DNA of 64,000 bases from Chitinophagaceae bacterium (GCA_019638595.1 JAHBTJ010000009.1:124001-188000); one strand, 5' to 3'. Positions 27,604 through 36,211 are shown, counted from the first letter of the stretch. Translations and numbers: made by a program. Notes: a model not told the origin generated them from the letters alone.

Positions 27604-28455
27604 ATGAGAAAAAATACTAACCTGCTTTTTGTTTGCATAAGCATTGGCTGCATATGCTGCACCGGCTGTCATGTTTATAAAGCATCTTACGTTCACCCCA
27701 TGTACGGCGGCAGCACTCCCTATCATTCTATGCCGCTAAAAAGCGATTCAATGCATACGGCTTTATACGGGTCTTTAAGCCTGGTGGCAGGCGGAGCCAA
27801 CGACCTGCTGCGCGACGGGCAGTTTCATTTTAAGGGAAATGTATACCAGGCGCACCAGTTCAGTTTTTTTCATGCGTATTATGGCATCAATGCCTCACTG
27901 GGCAATTACAAAGTAAAGCCCTATCATGTCATCCGTACGGAAGCAGAAATTGATACCACGCTTATTAACAGGCTGGCAGGAAGCAAATTTACAGGCGCCT
28001 GGGGGCTTACAGGTGGATTTACATTCACGCTTCCGGCAGAAAATATAGGCAGGTATGGAGGGGAATGGCGCATATTGGGTATACATGGTTCATACCAGCA
28101 TGAATTCGGCGATTACCTTGCTTTCAGGCGATATATAGATACGCCGCACGTAACATTCGTTACACATGACAGCAAGCTCAGCACCATCGGGTTCTCTACC
28201 GAACTTGCCATAAAAACCAGGAAGGGATCTGTAAATGTATTGCTCCAGTATAATATTCTTACCGGCAGGGAATACTCCTACAAATCCAATAATTACTATT
28301 ATGACCGGGTGCACCGGCTGGGATATTTTACACCGGCATGTCAGCTGAATTTTGGAAGATATTCCCCGTACGTACAGTTTAACTTCGGTACCCGGTACAT
28401 GTTCAGCGCAACTTTCGGACTTAACTATCGAATTAATGGCATTTACCGAAAATAG
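27604..28455 (+). CDS. Putative lipoprotein or outer-membrane protein of unknown function
   Basis: A 283-residue protein whose N-terminal hydrophobic stretch ends in a Cys-rich segment (CICCTGCHVYKASY), giving a probable lipobox at about residue 22. The rest alternates in the way of beta strands (for example GGEWRILGIHGSYQHEFGDY and GRYSPYVQFNFGTRYMFSAT) and ends in an aromatic strand, so an outer-membrane barrel or a surface beta-rich lipoprotein is plausible. I do not recognise the family. Confidence 0.6.
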   Translation: MRKNTNLLFVCISIGCICCTGCHVYKASYVHPMYGGSTPYHSMPLKSDSMHTALYGSLSLVAGGANDLLRDGQFHFKGNVYQAHQFSFFHAYYGINASLGNYKVKPYHVIRTEAEIDTTLINRLAGSKFTGAWGLTGGFTFTLPAENIGRYGGEWRILGIHGSYQHEFGDYLAFRRYIDTPHVTFVTHDSKLSTIGFSTELAIKTRKGSVNVLLQYNILTGREYSYKSNNYYYDRVHRLGYFTPACQLNFGRYSPYVQFNFGTRYMFSATFGLNYRINGIYRK

Positions 28456-28585
28456 ATACAGGACTTTGACAGCAGGATGCTTTCCTTTATTCGTAATTTT
28501 TTTTCCTGAAACCGCAACAGTTGCCGGAACTAACCGCTTTATATTTGTTGCTGGTAAATCTTTATACCAGTAAACATTCCGCCAG

Positions 28586-29089
28586 ATGCTGAAAAGAATT
28601 TCTTCTACATTGTTGTTTGTATATTTATTCGCCGCTCCTTTTTTTGTTGCGGCCCAGGATGTAAAAAATACAGACAATCTCAATGCCTCGCAGGCTGTAG
28701 CATACTTTAACCTGTCAACCGGTAAAGAAGTAACCGATCCTGACCCTAAAAACTGGGACATCTCCTTTCAAAAAACCACTATTTCAGTAAATGGCAGCGC
28801 CCAGGTAGTGAACATTGCGTTTGAAGGATTATCCCAGCCTCCATCCGGTGGATTTAAAACAGACGACGGTAATAACAAAGCGATACCTACCGGTAGCGGC
28901 AACGGCTGGTATAACTACAATATGGAAGATCATACCATTGAACCTATTGCCAACAGAACCATAGTAATTAAAACCCCCAAGGGTAAATATTATAAGCTAC
29001 AAATAATCAGTTATAATAAAAACAGGCAGCCGCACGAACCTACCGGCTACTACAGTTTTCGTTATAAAGAATTAGGCAAAGGAAAATAA
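28586..29089 (+). CDS. HmuY-like haem-binding family protein
   Basis: A 167-residue secreted protein. The signal peptide ends FFVAAQD. The mature part shows AVAYFNLSTGKEV, DPKNWDISFQ and, near the end, TPKGKYYKLQIISY followed by GYYSFRYKEL. This is the order of conserved segments in the HmuY family, whose Porphyromonas member captures haem. There is no lipobox, unlike many HmuY proteins. No HmuR-type receptor is adjacent, and the two His/Met axial ligands cannot be assigned by eye, so haem binding is inference. The gene faces the 4-helix protein gene tail to tail with only 10 bp between stops. Confidence 0.75.
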   Translation: MLKRISSTLLFVYLFAAPFFVAAQDVKNTDNLNASQAVAYFNLSTGKEVTDPDPKNWDISFQKTTISVNGSAQVVNIAFEGLSQPPSGGFKTDDGNNKAIPTGSGNGWYNYNMEDHTIEPIANRTIVIKTPKGKYYKLQIISYNKNRQPHEPTGYYSFRYKELGKGK

Positions 29090-29099
29090 AACCCGGAGC

Positions 29100-29546
29100 T
29101 TAATGAGCAGCGCCTGTACCTAACCAGGCCTGCCACGGTAAGCGAGATAAGATGAATATAAGCCCTATTGTATAAAATATAGCGACTGTTTTCAGCTTTT
29201 TCTTATCATCTGCCTGCCTTTTGGCTTTTGAATAACCAATGGTGATGAATATAACTGCCAGCAACATCATCAGCGGGTGTTCCAGCATATACAACCTGCC
29301 CACGCTGTTGCCCATGGTTTCTTTGGAAGCATTGGCAAACCCAAGCGGGGAAATAAAATAAGCAATAAGTCCGATCAAAAACTGAAGATGAGCTGCCATT
29401 AATACGCTCAATATTATTTTTTTTGTACCCTGTGTAAATTTTTTGTTTTTAAGCCATGCATTTAAAACATACAATACGGCAATTATAAGAGCCGCCAATA
29501 CAACATATGCCAGTAAAGAGTGCAGATTTTTAACCAGGTAATACAT
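29100..29546 (-). CDS. Four-helix membrane protein of unknown function (cytochrome b-like)
   Basis: A 148-residue protein with four hydrophobic helices (about 8-30, 45-66, 90-107, 122-140) and histidines at the first and third helices (NLHSLLAY, MLEHPLMML). Close relatives in Bacteroidota are often labelled cytochrome b-like or hypothetical. The His pair could ligate haem, but this is a guess from position. It ends with RLPWQAWLGTGAAH. It stands alone on the minus strand. Confidence 0.6.
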   Translation of the reverse strand: MYYLVKNLHSLLAYVVLAALIIAVLYVLNAWLKNKKFTQGTKKIILSVLMAAHLQFLIGLIAYFISPLGFANASKETMGNSVGRLYMLEHPLMMLLAVIFITIGYSKAKRQADDKKKLKTVAIFYTIGLIFILSRLPWQAWLGTGAAH

Positions 29547-29999
29547 AAGTTGAAGAAAAATTTAGGTTGCAAGATACGAATATATCACCGGTATCCCTAA
29601 AACACTCCCTTTCCCTGGCAGATCAGCGACTCCACCTGTGAAACCCGACACTGCCTCGGCAGAGCAACTGGCATTCAAAAGCACCATGTCGGCTTTGCCG
29701 CCTGCTTTAGTCCATTGCCGGTTGCCTTTATCTTCTATTGGTAAATTGGGTTTTAATGATGAGCAGGCTGCTGAGGCCGCAGAAGTTCCTGTTGATTTTG
29801 TAAAGAAAATCCGGAACTCACTAAAAAAAGGTTGTAAAGTACTGCATTGCTTTTTAACCACCTTTTAATATACACACATAACAATCTTTACTGTGCACAC
29901 ACGGCTTGCACCAGTCGCCAAAAACTGTTATTCGTAGTCAGAACCTGCTCTGTGTCTACAAAGTAAAAGATCTTCATTTCTTTCTGTTAGCATTGCGGG
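29547..29999. other. Intergenic region with a possible gene remnant
   Basis: 453 bases between the four-helix protein gene and a cupin gene. It includes an open stretch with a protein-like end (29740-29868, listed separately) and about 130 bases before the cupin start that must hold its promoter. No RNA gene or strong hairpin was seen. Confidence 0.45.
29740..29868 (+). pseudogene. Possible remnant of an Rpn/PD-(D/E)XK transposase-like C-terminus
   Basis: The last part of this frame reads LGFNDEQAAEAAEVPVDF followed by VKKIRNSLKK. It resembles the C-terminal helix-turn-helix tail (sense as 'new rounds of index, see if value-type residues follow') of Rpn-like recombination-promoting nucleases common in Bacteroidota. 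The frame upstream to 29638 has no such character and no good start, so if real it is a decayed fragment. The resemblance is by eye and weak. Confidence 0.3.
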
Positions 30000-30569
30000 A
30001 TGAATAAAACCATTACCAACCCCATTATCAAAGACCAGGTAACTTTTATACAAACGGCGGCATCTACCAATGGCAGGATCACCACATTACAGGTTACGCT
30101 GATGCCGGGCGGCGGCACTCCTTTGCATTATCACCGGAACTTTTCAGAAACTTTTGTGGTTATTGAAGGAATACTGACCATTGTACTCAAAAACAACATC
30201 ATCACGCTTTCTGCAGGCCAAAAAATCACCGTGGAAAAAGGGCAGTCGCACCGGTTCGCAAACAGGTCGTCCCTGCCTGTTGTTTTTACTACCATCATTC
30301 TTCCCGGATCGGAAGGATTTGAAAATGCGCTTCGTGTTTTATATGGACTTGCAGGTGACCAGAAAACCGATAAAAAAGGAATACCCAAAAGCCTGCTGGT
30401 ATTAGCCGTTATTTCCAAAATAAGTGACATGCATCCCGCAGGCGCCGGTATCCTGCTTACTCCACTTATGGGAACATTCAATTTTGTTGCCGGGCTACTG
30501 GGGATCCACAAAAAGCTCACCGCCCGCTATTGTAAAACGGAAAAGCTACAGCAACACGTTAATTTGTAG
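30000..30569 (+). CDS. Cupin-domain protein
   Basis: A 189-residue protein with a single cupin barrel at about residues 30-110. Metal-binding motif 1 is PLHYHRNFSETFVVIEG (H, H and E present), and motif 2 follows in GQSHRFANRS (H present). The C-terminal 70 residues are hydrophobic and glycine-rich (HPAGAGILLTPLMGTFNF) and may attach to the membrane. The function is not known. Its stop overlaps by 11 bp the end of the convergent isomerase-like gene. Several further cupins occur in the window but are only distantly similar. Confidence 0.8.
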   Translation: MNKTITNPIIKDQVTFIQTAASTNGRITTLQVTLMPGGGTPLHYHRNFSETFVVIEGILTIVLKNNIITLSAGQKITVEKGQSHRFANRSSLPVVFTTIILPGSEGFENALRVLYGLAGDQKTDKKGIPKSLLVLAVISKISDMHPAGAGILLTPLMGTFNFVAGLLGIHKKLTARYCKTEKLQQHVNL

Positions 30570-31395
30570 CCCTGATCACTCCCCGAAAATACCCGAGAGA
30601 TTCTGCAATACCCATAAAAGGATCATCCATGTTTCTTTCGTGCTCAAGACTTACCACACCGGAATAACCTGTTTTACGAAGCATTTTTACAAATGCCGGA
30701 AAGTTGATGATACCGCGGCCCACTTCCACAGAATACCCAAGCTTCGTATTTCCTGTTACATCCTTTAAGTGCATATCAAATATGCGGCTATGATATTTCT
30801 TAAGATCCTTTACGGGATCTTTTCCGTTGCGCGTATCATGACCAATGTCGAGGCATATACCCATACGAGGATCAAGGTCTTTTACATGCTCCCACACATC
30901 ATCTGCATCCGGATACAATGCAATATCAGGGCCATGCAGATGTATAGCATATTTCATATCGTATTCTTTCACTTTTTCATTTACGTAAGGAAGCAGCTCA
31001 TGATTGGGCACGCCAACGATCAGTTTTACTCCTACTCTTTTTGCATATTCAAAAGCGGTATCCACAGCGCCTTTTGTTTTCATATAAATAGGTCCTACGC
31101 CGTAGCCGGTTACCCCCTTCGATCGTAGCTTTTCATGAAAGGCTGCAATTTGAGCTGCACTGCTGTTAAAAGGTAAATGAAAGTCCTTGATGCAGAGATA
31201 ATGCACATCTGCCCTTTGCAGGGTTTCAAGTGTTTTATCCAGGTCGAATTTGACAAATGTGTATCCGGCCAAGCCAAGTTTAAATTTTTCATACGTGTCA
31301 ACAGGCGGTTGTGGATCCGGCCTTGAAGGTTGCTGTGCCTGTAAAAAAAGAAAACTAAAAAGTGTAAGCACCAGCACTGAATAAAATCGTTTCAT
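30559..31395 (-). CDS. Exported sugar-phosphate isomerase/epimerase-like protein
   Basis: A 278-residue TIM-barrel protein of the AP-endonuclease-2 / xylose-isomerase-like class. It has a signal peptide (SFLFLQAQQ) and is therefore probably periplasmic. The metal-ligand-like stretches MKYAIHLHGPD, GICLDIGHDTRNG, DMHLKDV and a final VVSLEHERN give the E/D/H set expected at the barrel mouth. Such proteins isomerise or epimerise sugars; the substrate is unknown. It stands alone, and its 3' end overlaps the cupin gene. Confidence 0.82.
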   Translation of the reverse strand: MKRFYSVLVLTLFSFLFLQAQQPSRPDPQPPVDTYEKFKLGLAGYTFVKFDLDKTLETLQRADVHYLCIKDFHLPFNSSAAQIAAFHEKLRSKGVTGYGVGPIYMKTKGAVDTAFEYAKRVGVKLIVGVPNHELLPYVNEKVKEYDMKYAIHLHGPDIALYPDADDVWEHVKDLDPRMGICLDIGHDTRNGKDPVKDLKKYHSRIFDMHLKDVTGNTKLGYSVEVGRGIINFPAFVKMLRKTGYSGVVSLEHERNMDDPFMGIAESLGYFRGVIRATN

Positions 31396-31512
31396 AATTA
31401 CGAGCTGTTAAAGATCACGAATGTAACAAAAACTAACCTGTAATGCTAAAACTATTGTTTCAGTCCTGATGATTTTTGCATCTCAAAATATCACTCCGGG
31501 AACGCAATAAAA

Positions 31513-31527
31513 AGCCCCGGGACGGGC
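31513..31527 (-). terminator. Second hairpin downstream of the YceI gene
   Basis: AGCCCCG and CGGGCT arms form a short GC hairpin. Read on the minus strand it is followed by TTTTT (31508-31512). It lies 144 bases after the YceI stop and is a back-up terminator candidate. Confidence 0.5.
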
Positions 31528-31594
31528 TGCAGGTAGAAACACAGGATGTTCCGGATAATTAATCAACAGGTACCATCAAAGACCAGAGAAAGAT

Positions 31595-31628
31595 AAACAC
31601 CCGGTAGCTTATATACTGCCGGGTGTTT
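31595..31628 (-). terminator. Terminator after the YceI gene
   Basis: Arms 31595-31607 and 31616-31628 pair over 13 bp with one G-T wobble (AAACACCCGGTAG and CTGCCGGGTGTTT), with an 8-nt loop. It lies 28 bases downstream of the YceI stop codon and is followed by a T-rich run on the minus strand. Confidence 0.75.
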
Positions 31629-31656
31629 AATAATAAACCAGGCGACAGTATATTGC

Positions 31657-32265
31657 CTACAAGCCCGGCTTCCTGAAGTACAGCTTCAGGGTAATGTCTA
31701 CATCCGGCAGTATATACAACCCCTGTTCAGGATCATTAAAGCTGTTCATACCCCATTGCAGGCGGTTCAGTGTAAAGCTGCCTTCTGCGGAAATGCTGTC
31801 GTTTATTGTTTTTATCACTGCCGGTATCCGGATGCTGTGCGTTTGGCCGATCATTGTAAAATCGCCGGTGATCATGGTGTTGGCAGAAGAAGATGCATCT
31901 TTGTATTCCTCCACTTTTGTGATATGGAATTTTGCATCAGGGTACACTACCATATTAAAAAAATCAGGACTTTTTAAATGGGTCAGTAACTGTTCCCGTT
32001 CCGCTTCGTTGGTAAGATCAAAATTGCTGATGCTTGCGATCGGGATAGTGAAATCTCCTCCCGTAATGCTGCCTTTCCCGTTTGTGTGCAGGTTGCCTGA
32101 TACTTTAAAAGCGCCCTCGTGGAAATGAGTAGGAGCGCTACCCTTCCACTCTACAGCAGAACGTCCTTCATCTGCCTTAGTTTTAACGATACCGGTTGTT
32201 TCCTTGTTGGAACATGCAGCAAGCACAGCAAGTGCGATAAGCACGCCATAATCCTTTCTTTTCAT
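31657..32265 (-). CDS. YceI-family lipoprotein
   Basis: A 202-residue protein with a lipoprotein signal (IALAVLAACSNK, lipobox Cys about 18). The YceI fold covers the remainder: AVEWKGSAPTHFHEGAFKVS, then GDFTIPIASISNFDL, a LKSPDFFNMVVYPDAKFHIT segment, and a LQWGMNS-type strand near the end. YceI proteins bind polyisoprenoids or fatty amides in a lipocalin-like barrel. The gene lies 20 bp after a cupin gene on the same strand, so the two are probably co-transcribed, and is followed by two hairpins. Confidence 0.88.
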   Translation of the reverse strand: MKRKDYGVLIALAVLAACSNKETTGIVKTKADEGRSAVEWKGSAPTHFHEGAFKVSGNLHTNGKGSITGGDFTIPIASISNFDLTNEAEREQLLTHLKSPDFFNMVVYPDAKFHITKVEEYKDASSSANTMITGDFTMIGQTHSIRIPAVIKTINDSISAEGSFTLNRLQWGMNSFNDPEQGLYILPDVDITLKLYFRKPGL

Positions 32266-32285
32266 TTTTTGTGTATTATCTGGTT

Positions 32286-32744
32286 TTATAAAAAGTTTAC
32301 TTTATATACATGAGTTATTACTTCCAGCATTGCTTTTATGTTCTCTGCCGGCGGAGCAGCCGGGGCCGAAACCGTTACAGTCCGTTCTGAAAGCGGTTCG
32401 CTGAATGCTATAAAATAATTCCAAAGCGTTCCGGGGGTTATAAGGTTCATAAGGGTAGCCTTTTCCGTGAGTATCTTAAATGAATGGGGTATATGCCGGG
32501 GTGCAAACAAAGCCTCTCCCTTCTTCAGTATTGTCTGCGTTTCTCCCACCATTACATTTATTTCTCCATCCAGCACACAAAAAGCTTCATCTTCCTGTGT
32601 ATGAATATGCGGCGGCGGTTCGGCGCCCCTGGGTAATGTAAATTCAATTAACGCTAATGTATTGCCCGTGTCCCCGGGCGAAATAAGCGTCTGAAAATAG
32701 CCGCCCTGGTAGCTTCTGTAGCGGACTGTTTGTAGCTGTTCCAT
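32286..32744 (-). CDS. Quercetinase-like cupin protein
   Basis: A 152-residue single-domain cupin. Motif 1 is PPPHIHTQEDEAFCVLDGEI (two His and a Glu present) and motif 2 is FAPRHIPHSFKI. This arrangement fits the quercetin-dioxygenase-like cupin 2 family, though most members have unknown substrates. It is the first gene of a two-gene unit with the YceI lipoprotein gene. The 252-base gap upstream, up to the two-component genes, has no convincing gene. Confidence 0.82.
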   Translation of the reverse strand: MEQLQTVRYRSYQGGYFQTLISPGDTGNTLALIEFTLPRGAEPPPHIHTQEDEAFCVLDGEINVMVGETQTILKKGEALFAPRHIPHSFKILTEKATLMNLITPGTLWNYFIAFSEPLSERTVTVSAPAAPPAENIKAMLEVITHVYKVNFL

Positions 32745-32996
32745 TTTTAATTATCAGTTTATTGTTTTGAAGGGTGCAAGTTGGAAGCTATTTTTCAGCT
32801 GTACAAAGTGTGGCGACATACGTGGATTTTCATCGCTGTAAATTCTTTTTGGATGCCGAATGAAGGGAAAGTTCTTACAGAAATGAGGATATGCTATATG
32901 GAATAGCAATGCTCTTTGTATAAAATTAATACCGGTAAGGGTCGTAGTATGAGCTTTAAGGATGTTGAAAAGGACGAATGATGACAAAATGCTGAG

Positions 32997-33743
32997 CTAG
33001 CAGGAAGGATCTACAACTCCTTTTTCCGGGTTGAACTGACGGGCGCAGGCAAGTTTATAGTTCCTGCCGATCGGTATTTTGTTGCTCCATACCACTACAT
33101 AGTTTGGGTGATACCCTTCTACCTTATTGACTGGAATAATAAAAGAACGGTGGATACGCATAAACCCGCCGGTGGGTAGCAGCTTTTCCGTTACGCTGAT
33201 CTTTTGTTTGGTATGAAAGGTTTCTTTTGGGGTAATGACCTTTATATAGTCTTTTAAGCTTTCGATCCACAGGATGTCTTTTGTATTCACCTTTATCAAA
33301 CGGCGCTCGACCCGTACATATAAAAAATGATCTGCCGGGCTTTTGGGAAGCGTTGATACTTCTGCCGTTTCATTCCGGGTATTGCCGTTAATAAAACGCA
33401 TCACTTTATCAATAGACTGCAGAAAACGCTTTAATGAAACAGGCTTCAGAAGATAATCTACGGCATTGAGGTCAAAGCCGTCAATTGCATATTCCTGGTA
33501 CGCTGTTGTAAAAACGATCATCGGGGGATTTTTCAGGCTCCTTACCAGGTCGGTCCCGGAAAGCCCGGGCATTTTTATATCCACGAACAGCAGATCAATC
33601 TTATTATTTTGTAGTACCTGGAAGGCCTTGATAGCATTATTGCAGGTTGCTACTATTTCCAGTTCCGGGATGTTGGCCACATACCGCTGTAAAATATCTA
33701 TAGCATGCGGTTCATCATCTGCTATCAGCGTTCTTATTGCCAT
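32997..33743 (-). CDS. LytTR-family response regulator
   Basis: A 248-residue regulator. The receiver domain has ADDEPHA, the phosphoacceptor in LLFVDIKMPGLSG and the VFTTAYQEYAIDGFDLNAVDYLLKP end. The LytTR DNA-binding domain occupies about 140-240 with ILWIESLKDYIKVIT, FMRIHRSFIIPVNKVEGY and IPIGRNYKLA. Its start overlaps the 3' end of the kinase gene by 29 bp, which couples their translation. In Bacteroidota such pairs often govern surface or export functions; the target is not evident here. Confidence 0.92.
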   Translation of the reverse strand: MAIRTLIADDEPHAIDILQRYVANIPELEIVATCNNAIKAFQVLQNNKIDLLFVDIKMPGLSGTDLVRSLKNPPMIVFTTAYQEYAIDGFDLNAVDYLLKPVSLKRFLQSIDKVMRFINGNTRNETAEVSTLPKSPADHFLYVRVERRLIKVNTKDILWIESLKDYIKVITPKETFHTKQKISVTEKLLPTGGFMRIHRSFIIPVNKVEGYHPNYVVVWSNKIPIGRNYKLACARQFNPEKGVVDPSC

Positions 33744-34830
33744 ATTGATCTTTATTAACGGGATATAATGTGACCGTCATTTCCAAAATAAAACAATCTT
33801 CCTCATCATACCATGTAAGAGAATGCTTATCGGGATATAACAGCTTTAAACGGTGCTGCACATTCGATAACCCGATCTTTCCACCCGCTCTCCCCGTAGT
33901 ATGGGGCGTGTGCTCCGGCTTGCTGTTGCTGATCTTCAAACGCAGCCGGCCATCATACACCTTCAGCTCCATATTTATCCAGGGGGTATGGATTGTTTCA
34001 CCCGCCCCATGTTTAAATGCATTTTCCACCAGGGGCAGCATCAGTAAAGGAGCAACCTCCCAGCCCTGGATATGATCATCTATATCCATGTTCAGATCCA
34101 GGCGTTCTTCATAACGCAGTTGCTCAAGCGTTATATAGTCTTTCAGCACCTCCACATCCCTTTCAAGAGAAACCCGGTCGGCAGCGCATTCATAAATTAC
34201 ATACCGCAGGATATTGGAAAGCCCTAAAATGATCTCTGGTGTTTGCGGGGCATTATTCAAAGAAAGCGCATAAAGATTATTGAGAGCGTTAAAAAGAAAA
34301 TGCGGGTGCAACTGCCCTTTCAATGTATTCAGCTCTGCCTGCAGCACGGCATGCTTGCGCTCATGCCATAAGGCAAACAGCTTCATTGTAATCCCTATCC
34401 ATATTACCACATTGCTTCTTTCTATGGCATTTACAAAATCTCCTTTATTCTGCAATTGTAACCACCAGCGTTGTGATATTCTGTCCCATGTGAAGCCCGG
34501 ATCTCTTTGTTTGTAATAGTGGTATATATAGGGATCTGCAATAAAAATTTCCGCCAGCCGGTATAACACAGCCATGAAAAACATAATGAGCAATCCCCCG
34601 CAGATCGCTCTTATATACTTGCCAACAAAAAAATCCGGCAGCACCCAAACAGAAACCAGGTAGTAATAGCAGATATGCACCGGCAGTAACATCAGGATCA
34701 CTACTACGCCCAGCTCAAAACTATTATATGCTGTACCGTAAATATAGGTGAGCATGCCAAAAGCAAATACCCAAAAAAGCAAATGCATCAGCAGTCGGCC
34801 ATTCTTCTTAAAAAGCCCCGTAAGGTTCAT
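33715..34830 (-). CDS. Membrane sensor kinase of the His_kinase (LytS-like) family
   Basis: From the ATG at 34830 the protein has 371 residues. The frame stays open to 34971, but the extra 47 residues look non-coding. Four membrane helices (from LLMHLLFWVFAFGMLTYIY to LLIMFFMAVLYRLAEIFI) are followed by the His_kinase domain with LKGQLHPHFLFNALNNLYAL. The ATPase domain comes next (LLMLPLVENAFKHG and GGKIGLSNVQHRL). It has no large periplasmic sensor, so it probably senses within the membrane. It overlaps the regulator gene and acts with it. Confidence 0.9.
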   Translation of the reverse strand: MNLTGLFKKNGRLLMHLLFWVFAFGMLTYIYGTAYNSFELGVVVILMLLPVHICYYYLVSVWVLPDFFVGKYIRAICGGLLIMFFMAVLYRLAEIFIADPYIYHYYKQRDPGFTWDRISQRWWLQLQNKGDFVNAIERSNVVIWIGITMKLFALWHERKHAVLQAELNTLKGQLHPHFLFNALNNLYALSLNNAPQTPEIILGLSNILRYVIYECAADRVSLERDVEVLKDYITLEQLRYEERLDLNMDIDDHIQGWEVAPLLMLPLVENAFKHGAGETIHTPWINMELKVYDGRLRLKISNSKPEHTPHTTGRAGGKIGLSNVQHRLKLLYPDKHSLTWYDEEDCFILEMTVTLYPVNKDQYGNKNADSR

Positions 34831-35159
34831 GTTGCAAACATAATTCTTCCTTATAATTATCATGATGCCTGCCACCAACAGGAGCGTTTTTGCAGACAGA
34901 CAACCAGTTTGGTTGCCGAATGTATTTGAAGTGTATGAACAGGTCCAAGCAAATTCAGGAATGCAGTTCATAGCGATTGTTGCCCTGGGAATACCCGGGT
35001 ATTGTTAACGCTGAAAATAAAAGTCCATCTATGGCAATAATCACGTATCTTCGTATGGATAATTTGAGTTATATAGCTCTTGTAAATAATTCTTTCCCTC
35101 TTGTATTTTTTACATCTGCCGTCTTTCTCAGATATTTTTTATTGAATTATTGCATTATT
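34831..35159. other. Intergenic region between the kinase and the RRM gene
   Basis: 329 bases between divergent genes; AT-rich, especially at 35070-35159, and presumably holding both promoters. The frames open here lack coding character. No hairpin or RNA gene was recognised. Confidence 0.45.
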
Positions 35160-35444
35160 ATGAACATTTATGTATCGAACCTGGGCTATAGTTTCCAGGA
35201 TGAAGATCTGAGCCAGCTTTTTGGAGCATATGGGGACGTTTCTTCAGCAAAAGTGATCACCGACAAATTTACCAACAGAAGTAAAGGGTTCGCTTTTGTT
35301 GAGATGCCTGATAAGCAAGCTGCTGAAACTGCTATCAGGGAACTTGACGGAAAAATGATTGAAGGCAGACCTGTAAAAGTTTCAGAAGCCAGGCCAAGGG
35401 AAGAAAACCGCAGCCGCAACAATGGTTATAACAAGCGTTGGTAA
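35160..35444 (+). CDS. RRM-type RNA-binding protein
   Basis: A 94-residue protein that is a single RNA-recognition motif plus a basic tail. RNP2 is NIYVSNLGY at the very start, and RNP1 is KGFAFVEMP near residues 41-49. The tail EENRSRNNGYNKRW is rich in R and N. I chose the ATG at 35160; a longer frame begins at 34977 but carries no domain. Such proteins are widespread in Bacteroidota and cyanobacteria and bind single-stranded RNA. It is followed by a small unknown protein and a cold-shock protein in the same direction. Confidence 0.9.
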   Translation: MNIYVSNLGYSFQDEDLSQLFGAYGDVSSAKVITDKFTNRSKGFAFVEMPDKQAAETAIRELDGKMIEGRPVKVSEARPREENRSRNNGYNKRW

Positions 35445-35499
35445 TTAGCATATTTCTGGTTCAGGTAAAACTACCTATTATATTACTTTATACATTAAC

Positions 35500-35760
35500 A
35501 TGGATATAGAAAGAATTGAAAGTTTTATAAAATCCAGCATTCGTAACAATACTACTATTGATATTCATTTCAAAGGCCGGCCACCAGTGACCGGTCTTTT
35601 CATTCACACAAATGATTATGAAGAGCTGAAGTCAAAAAATTTCTGGCGTGTAGTACATATATCGCAGATACAAAATTGGTCGGCAACCAATGATATTAAT
35701 GTAGCAAGAATATTCAATGGCGCTTCCTTTACATCGCTTACGAACACGAAATCTAATTAA
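35500..35760 (+). CDS. Small conserved-looking protein between two RNA-binding proteins
   Basis: An 86-residue protein starting MDIERIESFIKSSIRNN, with strands IDIHFKGRPPVTGLFI and FWRVVHISQIQNW. The length and beta-strand pattern would suit a small barrel (Sm-like or similar), but I do not recognise a family and this is speculation. It starts 55 bp after the RRM gene and ends one base before the next ATG, so it is likely translated from the same transcript. A role in RNA metabolism is suggested by position only. Confidence 0.6.
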   Translation: MDIERIESFIKSSIRNNTTIDIHFKGRPPVTGLFIHTNDYEELKSKNFWRVVHISQIQNWSATNDINVARIFNGASFTSLTNTKSN

Positions 35761-35761
35761 T

Positions 35762-36211
35762 ATGGCAACAAGCTGGAATAAGAAAGAAAGAGAAAATAAG
35801 AAGAGAGATGAACGCAAAAAGAAAGAGGAGAAAAGACAGGAACGTAAAGAAAATGGCACTAAAGGAAAAAGCCTGAATGAAATGATGGCTTACGTGGATG
35901 AAAATGGCAATCTCACTTCTGTACCTCCCGATAACAGGAAAAGAATAGAAGTTAAACTGGAAGACATAGAAATTGGTGTTCCTAAGCAAAAAGAACTAAG
36001 CCCGGAAGAGCTGATACGCACAGGTATTGTGACTTATTTCAATACTGCAAAAGGATTTGGATTTATTGAAGACAGCGAAAACGGGCAACGTTTATTTGTG
36101 CACCAGTCATCTTCCGCTTTTTCATTACAACAGGGATCGAAAGTAGCATTTGAAATAGAACGAGGCCCCAAAGGATATACTGCTGTAAACGTTTCAAAAA
36201 GTGATTCTTAG
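35762..36211 (+). CDS. Cold-shock-domain protein with a charged N-terminal extension
   Basis: A 149-residue protein. The first 35 residues are almost all Lys, Arg and Glu (ERENKKRDERKKKEEKRQ), then comes a linker, and from about 83 a cold-shock domain: RTGIVTYFNTAKGFGFIED with the RNP1-like KGFGFIED, then RLFVHQSSS (RNP2-like). It should bind single-stranded RNA or DNA. The start at 35762 follows the stop of the upstream gene by one base. The trio RRM - small protein - CSD probably acts as an RNA chaperone operon. Confidence 0.88.
   Translation: MATSWNKKERENKKRDERKKKEEKRQERKENGTKGKSLNEMMAYVDENGNLTSVPPDNRKRIEVKLEDIEIGVPKQKELSPEELIRTGIVTYFNTAKGFGFIEDSENGQRLFVHQSSSAFSLQQGSKVAFEIERGPKGYTAVNVSKSDS

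Noticed and set aside
28090-28761. A long minus-strand frame (223 codons)
   Set aside because: It lies antisense to the lipoprotein and HmuY-like genes, which have clear signals and motifs.
32754-32987. A 77-codon minus-strand frame between the cupin and LytTR genes
   Set aside because: No domain, no signal peptide, unusual composition, no operon spacing; most likely chance.
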